NCBI GenBank assembly: GCA_029204225.1
Contig: CM055093.1
Span: 33,057,777 to 33,121,776 of the forward strand
Origin: Diphasiastrum complanatum
Taxonomy: Eukaryota; Streptophyta; Lycopodiopsida; Lycopodiales; Lycopodiaceae
Direction: 5' to 3'
DNA length: 64,000 nucleotides
Shown here: piece after piece, positions 47,501-57,965 of the stretch
Numbering within the stretch: the first letter of the stretch is position 1
Layout of the letters: each line of letters starts with the position of its first letter
Program-made: the position numbers and the translations under genes
The notes under the pieces: generated by a model
Told to the model about the DNA's origin: nothing
Seen by the model: only the letters and a program-made list of their open reading frames with translations
Databases searched by the model: none

Positions 47501-50500
47501 ATGGCGTGTAGCTCCGCTATCAATCACCCAATCAATGGAAGAAAAAACAGCAACCTGCAAAGCTGAAGTAGTGCTGTTTTTTGCTAAAAAACCAGCAAGT
47601 CGAGAAGTGGTAGAAATCTCATTTAATCATCCTCCTTTTGATGTTCTAATGAAATCATGGCTGTATTTGTATCAATACCTTTCTCTTTATCCTTAGTAAG
47701 CTTCTTCTTACATTCCTTTATGTGGTGCCCAAACTTTTTACAATAATGGCACTTACCCTTCTTTTTGGATCCTTGATCTTGACCTTCCTTGGATTTTTGA
47801 TCCTTGGAAGAAGAAGGCTTACCTTTCCACTTGCCCTTGCCTTTGCCTTTCGTGAAGAAGGCTTGATCTTCTTGTTCACCAAAATTAATCCTTGTTTGCT
47901 CTTCTTGGAGAAGTAAGCCAACAAGCCCTTCAAAGGAGATTTGTTGTCCCCTAAGAGATATGCTTAAAGTAGACACAAATGGAAGATAGGAATGAGGAAG
48001 TGAATTAAGAGTAATTAAAACAAATTGAGAGTTCTTGACAATTTCGTCAATGCTAAGAAGCTCTTCACGAAGATCCTTGATCTTCATTAAGTGATTTGAA
48101 CGCGTATCACCCTCTTGCATCTTCAATGTTGAGAGTTGATTACGTAGAAAAAGCACTTTCGCCGTAGTCTTCACTTGGAACATCTTGGCAAGTACTTCCC
48201 AAGCACTCTTGGAAGTCTTGCATGATCGAATGTGAGGTAGGATTGATCTCTTCATGGATAGCGCTATGACCGAATGTGCTTGTGCGTCACGTCGATCCCA
48301 CTTCTTTTGTTCTTCGGACACACCTCCACATGTGTTGAAGAAGTAGCTCTTGACGGTGTAGTAGGTGCCAAACTAGGTGGCCTCTCTTCATCACCACTTA
48401 CAACTTCAAACAAACCTTTAGCAATAAGGAGGTTTTTGATCATGTAGCACCACAAGGAGAAATTAGTTCCATCCAACCTATCTTCATTGAACAAAGAACC
48501 TATAGATTCAAATTCTTTAGCCATTTCTGAAAATTCAGCTAATAGTAGATGGGAAAAACAGATTCCAGGCCAAAATCTACTAAAAAATCAGCAAGATCAA
48601 AGCTGAATTAATGAGCACTATAGATTGCAATACACCATGTGCAATAGCTCATTCACAAGAAGATATAGGTGGCTGTATTCTGCTGAAAAAACAGAATACT
48701 AACTAATATGCAGGCTTCCAATGAAGCCAAAACCACAACCAGTACTTTTGTAGTAAAATGGTGTGCACTCAATGTGCTAATGGAGCAGATGGTAGGACCT
48801 TCTTCCAGACTCAAAAACAGAAAAATTTCAGCCACTAAAAATGTGTCAAAAACACATTTGTCTTCAAGGTAGATGGGCGCCCTCCTCCAAGAAGAAAATC
48901 TGAAATTTGCAGCATGTAATCTGATTTCAATCACATGAAAACTAGTTGAGCATGGGCGCCCTACTGCTGGCTCCCAAATGAGTGGAGGTTCCAAGCTTTT
49001 CCCTGCAATTTCCTGCACAAAAAACAAGGAGCCGAACGGTTCTCTTTCCACAAAAATAAAAAAAAATCTGATTTTTATGAACCAAAAGAGGAGAAATGTG
49101 GCTGCCTATTGGGTGCCCTCTAGCAAGCAATCAATTCCGAAAAATGGCTCTGATACCATGTAGGAATCCAGAATCAAGACTATTCATTAACACAAAGTAT
49201 TCTCAAAGAGAAGAGAGAGATGGTTAGATGACCCTCTTGTAGAAACTTGTGGACAGCCAATATGAAGAGTAAATTGCTTAACAAAAGTGTCTTATACAAA
49301 TGGGATGCACACATATATATAGTCCAAGATGACTATCTAACTTCATGACTATTGGCTATCCAACTACATGACTATTGGCTTTCCAACTACTTGACTATTG
49401 GCTGTCCAACTACTTGACTATTGACTATTCAACTTTCTATAAGTTACATAGAAAGAATAAGGTACCTCCAATATGTCAAGTTGGGGTACTTAATGTCACA
49501 ATTAGGCCTAGTGGACCCATGAGTCCCTACCAAGCTAATTTCATACTAAGCTAACTCTAAGTTTAGTAGGCCTAATATAATAAATGACCATGGTTACACA
49601 ACTCTCGACCTTTTGGGTCAAAGTAACCTATGGTAATGTAAGCAATTCCATTCACATTCCAACAATGCAGACCCCAACAAGTGAGATGTTCAAAGCTAAC
49701 TGAATAGCCCAAGAATACCACAGGAAAAGGGATAGCTCGGCAGCAACCATAGCAATAATTTGGGAACATCAACAGCAATATGCAACAACCAAGAATGCCA
49801 AGGAACCTGAAGTATAAGTACATCATACAACAACCAAGAATGCCAAGAAACATGCAGCATAAGTAGGTCATTTGTGAACAGGAAAGGATGTTTCTTTCTC
49901 ATTCTCATATAGCACTGATTTTGGGTACGTTGGCTTCAAAGACACATCTTATAAAAGGAGAACACCACAACATCCTGTTCGACCTTGACAAAGGATTGCA
50001 ACTTTTACAGGTCCTCAAAGCAATCGAATCAATAAAGGACAAAGATGTGGTGCTTGGACAATATGATACCTACAAGGATGATCCTACAGTTGCTCCAAAC
50101 TCTACAACACCCACATTTGCTACTGTAGTCTTGAGGATCAACAACGAACGTTGGGATGGTACGTGATATAGTCTGTTAACACATGCTCATGATTGCAGGC
50201 ACCATCTGCCTTCATCATATTGAGTTTATTATCAGTACAATTAATAGTTTTTATAGAACCAGTCAATTGAAGAACTTATACTAAAGAGACATAGGTTTAC
50301 TATACCCAAGCCTACCTCCGAGGGAAAGATCCTGTTTTCCTTCAGAGCAGATTTGGTGGTACATTGTTTGGTTATGAATAGCCTACAAACTGTCTCCTCT
50401 TGTAAATATCTACTTGGTAGTGGACATCATCTGTAGAGTTTGGATGTGATGGCAGGTGTACCTTTTATTCTAAAAGCAGGCAAGGCCTTGGATTCTCGAA

Positions 50501-53500
50501 AAGCAGAAATCCGTGTGCAGTTCAAAGATACTCCAGGAGATATTTTCAAGTGTATGTCCTGTAATCCTTAGACATGGCACTTATGATATATAATTTTGGT
50601 TTGTCAAGTTTCGAAGTAAAAAACGTGTATACTTCGTTGACTAGCTTGTACGTGCAGCACTAAGTTAGACAAACGAGATGAAGAGTGAAGAGTCCTACCT
50701 GGCTGTGGAATTAAGAAGGATTTCTTTTTCATTTAACTAGAAATTGCTCTTACTTTCAAAAAGCTGCATAGGTGAACCTTGCAAATCGAATCTCCAGAAA
50801 TGAACAAATAAGTCAAAAAATTTGCTACCATAACTGGTGGCCGCAATCACACTCTTAGACTAGAATCTAAAGCATATCTCAATCCCATAAGAAGCACAAT
50901 TGGTTCTTGCTGAGAGCGGAGACTAAGATACTCGCATGCAATGACACAACCAGACGCCCCGACCCAGCTCCCCTATATGTGAAGGGAAATGTAAGTAATC
51001 AGCAAGGGAAAGATGATATACAAGTAGCCTCTACGGTTTTACTAGTAGATACTAAATACTTCACAGAACTTTGATCTATGAAAGCTCTGACTCTTAACAT
51101 GCAATTTGATCTCCATTACATGCATGCAATAATACATCAATCTCAATAGCTTCATTATTGACTTTAACAGTGACTCTTAGTGGTTTATCAAATAGAGTAG
51201 TAAAACAATCAATGGTAGCTAGAACGTAGACGGCCAAATAGAGTATAAAAACTGTCAACAATAGCTAGAAAATCGGCCTCCTTTCTCTCCCTCTTCCTTT
51301 CTTGACTCTCTCTTGCTCTAGCTCCCTTTCTCTCTTTCCTCACCATGACTTCAAGGATGCTTGTCAAGTCAACTTCACCTCTGATTTATCACTGAGCTCT
51401 TAGAATGTGGTTAAAGGTGATAGTCTGTGTACCTCAAATAGCATATGATCTCTCTCTGCATCATCGCTGCAGGATCTGAGTAGCTGTGAAGCTCGTTGGA
51501 GCAGCCATTTATTCATTGCTGCAACTCGTTTTCTGGGCAGCCATTAGTTTTCCATATGGAAATCATCGCTACATTGAGCAGCCATTTCTTCATAATTGCA
51601 ATTTGTTGTGGGCAGCCATTTTTGCAGCCAACGATTGGTAAGTTAAAAGGTATGGACGTTGCAGCCCATCATTCTCATATCTAATAGTGAAAGGAGCGCT
51701 TTTCTAGCTGTTCACGATCCACAAATGGTGTTTTAGCGTTATCTCTATAGCTATTGTTGTGCATGGTCTTCAGCATTACTGCTGCCCATGACAGTTAGCG
51801 ATGGAGAAATGACGATAGGACGCATTGCACAACAAATAGCGATAGCTGCCAAAAAGGCCTCCTTACCAAGGACTGTCTACTGCAAACCAAGGCTTCCAGG
51901 GACCCAGGCAAATTTCCACCAATAGTGATTGTGTCATTGTCTGCTGCTGCCTTGCATTGCTGTCATTTCCTATCTTCATCCATGGCAACCAAAGAAGACA
52001 ATTATTCACCTGCAACAGTCTATCTCTCACAGATGACTTCCCATGAAAGACTAGGAAAAGTTTTCATAGAGATAGACTCAATGAGGAAGGAGATGGCTGA
52101 CCTCAAAGACGAGGTAATTGCACTGAAGGTCGACAAGAAGCTACCGTTGGACAAGATGGGTTGCCTCAAAGAGGAGATCCACAAATTAATCAAATAAAAG
52201 TAGAACTTCTCATGAATACATTAGACAAGATCCAAGATTTGGAAAGTAAACTCGAGCAACACAGAGAGGAGGCCAATCATGGGCAATGTTAGTCAAGAAA
52301 AGGTCCCTATGACAGAGATCATCTCAACCATGGAAGAGAAATTGAGAGAGGAAAGCTCCTAAAACATTAAAATCTCTCAAATTACCGAAGAATGGATACC
52401 AGTATAATTCCAAAAGCCTATCCACAACTAGTGTGGCTTGGACCCTGAGGACCTCTCTCGCCTGGGGACCCCGACTTCCTATGTCAGATGGTTTGTGGTA
52501 GATCCTTTGTCCATGAAGCATATCCTACCATCAAGATAAGTAACCCACCTACCAATCTCTGTGGCTTCTTGGAAAGCCTTATGACGTTCTTCCACTTGTA
52601 TATATGTCAGGTCATCATCCATGAAAATACGGGTTTGCTGTCAATCTACGGCCTCCAGACTTTTGTCCATAGAGGTAAACTGAATAACCAGAGTAGCATT
52701 ATCTTTCTTGGTTCTCCGTGCTTTAATCATAATGGTGGTAAAGGGTAGTTTTGAGGAAGCATTTGCTTCACCTACTGCATCTTGTGTGTCAGGGATGCCT
52801 TGCAGATGTTATTCTATTCTTTATGGAGACTCGTGAGAGCCAAGAGAGGGGTCTACCTTCCTTTCAAGGATTCACATGGGACTCAAGTCATTGTTGCTGA
52901 TCCAGAGACATGACACTAGGTATTATGGCACTATATGAGAGAGTCATGGGTCGCTTTAGGGCAGATGAGAGGATATCTCAGCTGGTGGGTAGCACTATTG
53001 GTGTGAAGTACGGCTGTCCTATTTCACCTCTGTTATTTGGACTCTATATTGATGAGCTAGAGAGCGCCATTAAGATGGTGGTTAAGGTTGCAGGCTTTGT
53101 GCCGTACTGATATCTATTCTACTATATGCAGATGATGCAGCTTGGATCTCTCCAACTAGAGATAGATTACAACGCTATTTGGACAATTTGCATTGTTTCT
53201 TCACAGCCTGGGGTTCAGAGTTTAATATAGAGAACTGGAATTATGGTCTTTGATACCTCTAGAGCCTATATGTAGCGCCAACAACAGCCAGCCACTCGAG
53301 GTAGTGTCCTCATATACATATTTGAGAGTACCACTCATGGGGCCCATCCTTATTATGAGGCATGCATCTACTAGCCAGCTTGGGAAAGGTCATGCTTCCC
53401 TGATCAGCTTAGAGAGGTCCTGTTTCAGGCGATACATTTGCAATGCCTAGAGAAAGTGTTGATTTCTCACTCCTACAGTCATTTATGCTACAGAGACTTG

Positions 53501-54954
53501 GTCCACAGGGCTCGCCTTAGCAGATTGGGCTAGCATCACATGCTCACAAATTACTATGCTGTCATGCAGGAAACAGGCCAAGCTCTCTGTCCCACACCAG
53601 ATTATTCTCAGTGAGTTTGCTATGTTGCCCATTTAGATTGAGGCTGATCATTGAAGAGAATCAAAGTATTTTTCTTTCCAACATAATTAAACACAATGGT
53701 AGCAATAAAAAAATTTATTATCATGTGGGATTATGTGCTTATGTATCTTTGAAACAACCTAAATAAATCAAAAATATTCTTCTTTAGATTCTCGTTGCAT
53801 TTTAGGATTCTACTATAAGGTTGAAGCTCTTTACACATTCTTCATGAATGGTTCTCATGCCTAAGTAGGAGTCAGGACACTTGAGATCATGGTTGCACTG
53901 GCAATTCGCGGATCCTGAATCGAATCACGATCCGAATCGTGATTTGCAAATTGCTGGCCCCAAAAACCAGCCATTCGCAGGTTTTCCAACAAAACATTTC
54001 TTTTTTTTTTCAAAAGGTATATTAATATGAATATCAGTAGAAAGAGAGAGAGAAAAAAAAGATGACTACAATTCCAGTAGTTTCGGTTTAGGGCTTCGGG
54101 AGGGCAGGGTTTAAGAGTCCAGTAGTTTTAGGTTCAATTGTAGACAGTTAGGTGAGATGTCATTTGCAAAAAATGGAAGGCGTTTTTTTTTTACTGTCAA
54201 AGTTATGACCCAACTAGGATCAACATTCTATACACCTAATGGAAACTCCAATTTATTTTGTACAGAGTCTATGATCTTTTTTGTGCATGCTTGGAGAAGA
54301 AGAAGAAGAAGATGATGAAGAAGGAAACTCAACACCTTTTAAAACAATAGTCCAACTTTTTTTTCAACTTGTGGTTGATAGCTTCTAAGTTGCGATGCTT
54401 GAAAAACCTGGCACTCAAATTGTGTTAAGAGTCTAAGCTTGAGAGGACTGCTTTTCTGTTTTTTTTTTTTTGCTGCGATTTGCAGATTCGCGGATTGCGA
54501 AACCCAGCGAATCGAGATTCGCTTAAACTATCGCTTGAGATATACCTACGTGCTAGAAGTTGGCTTACAATGAAAATTTTGTCAAACTTCTTTTTACAGG
54601 AGAACCCTTGCCAAATAATTGATATGGTAATTAAATGATTTTTAAAAATCACTTTATGTTTGGCTTCATAAAGAGAACTAACTACTTTGAATTCAACTTG
54701 ATTATTGTTGATCATTTTGGATGACTAGACAAATCTTAACCTTGCAAATTACTAGGATTAGTCTTCAAAGTTTATCTTGAATTTATAGACAGTAAAACAT
54801 AACCAGCTGAGTTGGAATTTCAGGTAAAAAACAGGGGAGGAATGAACTTGTAATGCGGTTACAACCTTCAGAAGCCATGTACATGAAAGTTACGGTATGC
54901 AGTGTTGTGGTGGCAGTTGCTGTTGGTTTCATTATTTGAAGCTTTTCTAGTTAA

Positions 54955-55031
<77 letters not shown>

Positions 55032-57965
55032 ATAAAACCGAAAGTACATATCAAGTCTGTAGAGCAAAAGGAGTGCAAACTGTCCCCCCAACATAAGAAT
55101 AAAGTAACAATAAACAAAAGAGGTATTGTGAAAGACTCATAGAGAATAGCATAAAAAAATCAAACTAGAACTCCAAAGACAGGCTCGATACCAATCTTAA
55201 TGTTTCAAACCAATTTTAAGAAGCTCTTTAATCTTCTTAACTCTCCAAATCAGATTCACAAACTGTAAAGACATTTGGCAGTGGCAAATTGTAGGAAAAC
55301 AATGTCTAAGAATCTCCCAATAAGTGCTCAAAAAAGTATGAAAACGTCTTGGAAGCTTGAGAGTGATAGAAGATCAGAAATTCCACTTTTGATGATTTTC
55401 TGAATTAAGAAGCTGTAACTTTCTATTAGTTCTAAGTGTGTTGTCTCCTTAAAGTATGATGCTATATATCACCTGATTTTCTGGTGCATGTCTATTTCAC
55501 CTCAGGTTAAGCAGCCAGGTCTGGAGATGTCAGCCACACAAAGTGAACTTGATCTATCATACCATCAACGATATCAAGATATTGTCATTCCAGAAGCATA
55601 TGAACGATTGATACTTGATACGTGAGTCCTTTCAACTTCTATTTGTTTCGTATTGTTTCACTAGGTACTAGATTGAGCGAACTTGATTGTGGAGGCTATG
55701 TGAGTTTGGAGCCTCTCATGCTGCATCCCCAACTTCACAAAAGCCAAAATTGATGACAGTTTTGTTGCACTTTAACCACAGCTTGCAAATTCCTTGTTAC
55801 AGAAATTGGATGGTTATCGGAGAGTTTTCAGCAAGAGCAATAATTTGATAATTATGGAAAATTTGGCTATGGTTTTGTGATAAATGTTCCAAGTGGCTGA
55901 ATTCTAAGTTCTAAAGATCTAACGATGAAAGACCTTTTCAAACCCAAACAGGTCATATGGAACTGCCAGATGGACTTTACTTTGTCTGTATGTGTGGTCA
56001 ATCTATATTCAAATATATCTGATTAGTGGCCTCTTACGAAATATCAAATGGACGATAGCAAGAGTCATGCTACAGTATTCAATGCCAACCTTACTTGTCC
56101 AGTTTCTTGGACAGATTATATGCAAGAAAAATGGTTAATACATCAATTTCAGGCCTAGGCGACCTATGCATGTAAGGTTCCCTGTGTTTTCTTAATTTTT
56201 CAGTTGGATTTTGAGGAAAAGCCTTGACGGAATCATCATTCATCACAAGTTCCAGCTCTTTCAAGTAAAGCATGAGCATAGAAATAATGCTTAATTACAT
56301 TAATGAGGGAGAAACTACCAGATTTAACTGAAAAAAAGTACTATCTGTCTTGCATACTCTGAAACTAACCATGACAGTGATGTTGGTTTCCCCTTTCCAT
56401 CTTGAATGAGCATTCCTTCAAAAAAGCATTCTTGAAAAAGTATCCCCCCTGTTTGCATTTTGTAAATTTTTATGGTATTGCATCATACATGAACCACTTG
56501 AAGTGCACTTGGTAAATTCTAACTATCATCTCACCAACTCTTTACTCCAATAGTAAACATCCATTGCAGCGACAGACATCAAGGTTCTAATAGCAATCCC
56601 AACGCCTGTGTAAGCTGTGTACCTACTTCAAAGGTGAAAAAACAGCTGCATCCATGCAACAATGAAATCTCAGTCGGTTGTTGTTGACTAGCTTGGCTAA
56701 CCATTTGACTTTGTTCAAGGCTAATTTGACTCATGGCTATCCAGAAAATCATTGTGATGAAAATAAGGATGGTTGCAAATAGAAATTTGCCAGGAAATTG
56801 AGCCATTTAATTGAACAAATCTTTAAATTTGGTAAAGCTTGATACTGTCATGAAACTTATCAAGATTATTTTGATTTGGTCATTATGGAGGTTCCTTTTG
56901 TATGTTTTTAAACCTCCCTGGAAAATCCCCAAGGATGGGGTTCTGCCACGAGAATTTGAGTTTTGTAGCTCATTTTGATAACACTTTTGTTGCTAAACCT
57001 TGGCCGTGCTATATCCTATGCTCTGGGCCATCCATGATTTTCCTTGCTTTTCAGTATGTGGTATTTCACAATGATAATTTTTACATCCTTTGATGCAGGA
57101 TACGTGGAGATCAGCAACATTTTGTTCGTAGAGATGAGTTAAAGGTATGCTCAAGAAACAAGTACTACTTAAGAATTGTATTGACTTCAAAGGAGAATAT
57201 CTAGAATTTTTGGTTGGGATCTACCTTTTTCATTTTTCTTCAATCTTGGAAGTGCGAATAAGGAGCAGAAAACATGTGAAAAATGAGCAAAGTTTCAAAC
57301 CTGCAGCATGGACAAAGTCTATATTGATGATGTAACAGCAACTGTTCCAAATGTGAAAATACTGTCCGTCTTTGGATGCAAGTCATCACGTGAACTAATC
57401 TCTTATGTATTTTGTCCAGCTACATACTGCAAATTACAGGCTGAATGATTATGAGTTTGTAAATCTGTTTACTTTGGCTGGGATTGGTGCAATTTATGTA
57501 GGTTTTTCCATTTAAGTTGACATAGACAACAAAAAGGGTGAAGGGTTTTTTAGAGCTAAACATGATTTTGGATGATGGAAGTCAATAATGTCCAGGTGAA
57601 TTTGATATTTTAGTGCTGTCTGAAGAGGAAGAAGACCTCATCCTTCTTAAGTCTCGCACTTCAGAAACATCTCTGGTTGTATACTTCTTTGAATGATTCT
57701 ATTGTTACATCCTTTGTTGAGAAGCTTTGGAAGTAGATTGCTTGGGGATTTCCTACTGATTGTGATTGACTTGTCTTGAATATTCTGGATTCAGGTGGCT
57801 TGGCAAATCTTCACACCATTATTGCATCGCATTGAAGAAGGAAAGCTACCATTGATAAATTACAAGTATGGATCCCGTGGACCATTGGAAGCTGATGAGT
57901 TAACTGAGCGTGAAGGCTACGTACGTACAAGTGGTTACATATGGATTCCTTCATCCTTGAAATGA
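38542..57965 (+). CDS. Glucose-6-phosphate dehydrogenase, cytosolic type, 15 coding exons
   Basis: Catalyses the first, NADPH-producing step of the oxidative pentose phosphate pathway: glucose-6-phosphate plus NADP+ to 6-phosphogluconolactone. Coding exons: 38542-38682, 38968-39053, 40567-40636, 40809-40995, 42050-42198, 42323-42391, 42897-42955, 43218-43254, 44799-44870, 50011-50158, 50456-50551, 54824-54894, 55506-55621, 57099-57144, 57795-57965. All introns are GT-AG and the phases join without a break: 1518 bases, 505 residues plus stop (family about 515). The NADP-binding [10 protein letters not shown] is at residues 27-36. The active-site RIDHYLGKE is at 198-206, with EKPFGKD at 170-176. 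Later conserved blocks are [60 protein letters not shown] and the C-terminal [10 protein letters not shown]. No transit peptide is seen, so cytosolic. Exon 2's donor (39053|GTTCGT) was chosen because it restores the GYL motif. The only weak point is the short N-terminus (start at 38542). Introns are large and carry transposons. Confidence 0.95.
39054..44798. other. G6PDH introns 2-8, no other feature
   Basis: Intron 2 (39054-40566) contains a local duplication: CTTGGGTTCTCTCCACTTGG and ATATCTCTTGATTGCTATGA near 40190-40245 recur at about 40345-40400. Introns 4 (40996-42049), 6 (42392-42896) and 8 (43255-44798) hold ordinary AT-rich DNA. I see no coding exon of another gene and no recognisable transposon in them. 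Confidence 0.5.
45773..46282 (-). repeat. 3' LTR of copia element F (510 bp)
   Basis: Contains four ~25-bp tandem units (TATTGGCT.TCCAACTACTT type) at about 45960-46045. TG...CA ends are present. It borders the purine tract at 46283-46296. Confidence 0.95.
46283..46727 (-). other. Unexplained segment replacing RT/RNase H in element F
   Basis: Between the truncated integrase and the 3' LTR lie about 440 bases that do not look like pol. A 91-codon minus frame (46673-46401; [33 protein letters not shown]) has no motif I know. It could be filler from template switching during reverse transcription or a captured fragment. Confidence 0.5.
46728..47560 (-). pseudogene. Protease and partial integrase of copia element F
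   Basis: Protease at 47560-47297 keeps the active-site [12 protein letters not shown]. The GAG-pre-integrase segment is at 47198-47001 ([17 protein letters not shown]). The integrase core then resumes at 46982 ([28 protein letters not shown]), having lost about 75 residues that include the first catalytic aspartate. It stops near 46740 ([10 protein letters not shown]). No reverse transcriptase or RNase H follows. Confidence 0.85.
47623..48524 (-). pseudogene. Gag of copia element F, one frame break
   Basis: The minus-strand frame starts at 48524 ([20 protein letters not shown], with the copia gag L-x-G-x-N-F-x-x-W motif). It shifts frame near 48318-48322, consistent with a 2-base GT duplication, and continues to a stop at 47623. 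The body has the gag helices ([42 protein letters not shown]). A Lys/Gly-rich linker leads to a CCHC zinc knuckle, [14 protein letters not shown], for RNA binding. Apart from the single break it is near full length, better preserved than the pol region. Confidence 0.88.
49159..49664 (-). repeat. 5' LTR of copia element F (506 bp)
   Basis: Matches 45773-46282 along its length, with the same internal ~25-bp units and one 4-bp deletion relative to the other LTR. It directly adjoins the primer-binding site at 49147-49158. Confidence 0.95.
49670..50010. other. End of G6PDH intron 9
   Basis: DNA between the copia target duplication and exon 10. The word AACAACCAAGAATGCCAAG repeats (49784 and 49828), a local ~44-bp duplication. 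No gene. Confidence 0.5.
50552..52780. other. G6PDH intron 11, left part
   Basis: No host exon is expected here. A 90-codon plus frame at 51925-52197 has a short coiled-coil-like stretch ([20 protein letters not shown]) but no known family. It may come from a transposon. Repeated GCAGCCATT words occur at 51500-51640. Confidence 0.4.
52780..53650 (+). mobile_element. LINE (non-LTR) reverse transcriptase fragment in G6PDH intron 11
   Basis: Plus-strand, frame-shifted RT. The finger/palm motif [20 protein letters not shown] is at about 53000-53060. The catalytic YADDAAWIS block is near 53128-53150 (family A/Y-x-D-D). Thumb-like text follows ([20 protein letters not shown], then [16 protein letters not shown]), and later [10 protein letters not shown] and [16 protein letters not shown]. 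This is a LINE-type RT, not an LTR-element RT, and several stops make it inactive. No endonuclease domain or poly-A tail was found, so it is truncated at both ends. Confidence 0.8.
53880..54545. repeat. Segment with GAATCG palindromes at both ends
   Basis: The left part (about 53905-53980) contains ATTCGCGGAT and a hairpin of AATCACGAT / ATCGTGATT around CCGA. The right part (about 54476-54535) has GATTTGCAGATTCGCGGATT and GCGAATCGAGATTCGC. Both ends share ATTCGCGGAT. In between are A/T-rich DNA and a GAA-rich run (54297-54325). It might be a small non-autonomous transposon; I cannot place its edges or a target duplication. Confidence 0.4.
54957..55029 (+). repeat. (GA)n microsatellite in G6PDH intron 12
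   Basis: About 36 GA units, 62 bases after the donor of exon 12. Confidence 0.97.

Larger units (their letters stand above)
45773..49664 (-). mobile_element. Copia element F, complete ends but missing RT and RNase H, in G6PDH intron 9
   Basis: LTRs are 45773-46282 (3' LTR) and 49159-49664 (5' LTR), both TGTAGGAATCC...ATTCCAACA on the plus strand. Flanks are ATGCA at 45768-45772 and ATGCA at 49665-49669, a perfect 5-bp target duplication. The primer-binding site (reverse complement of TGGTATCAGAGC) is at 49147-49158, adjoining the 5' LTR, and a purine tract (minus strand ATGGAGGG) adjoins the 3' LTR. By eye the LTRs differ at about 11-12 bases plus one 4-bp indel in ~506 bp, so the insertion is fairly young. 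At 3.9 kb it is shorter than full copia elements. It is antisense to the host gene, inside intron 9 (44871-50010). Confidence 0.95.
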
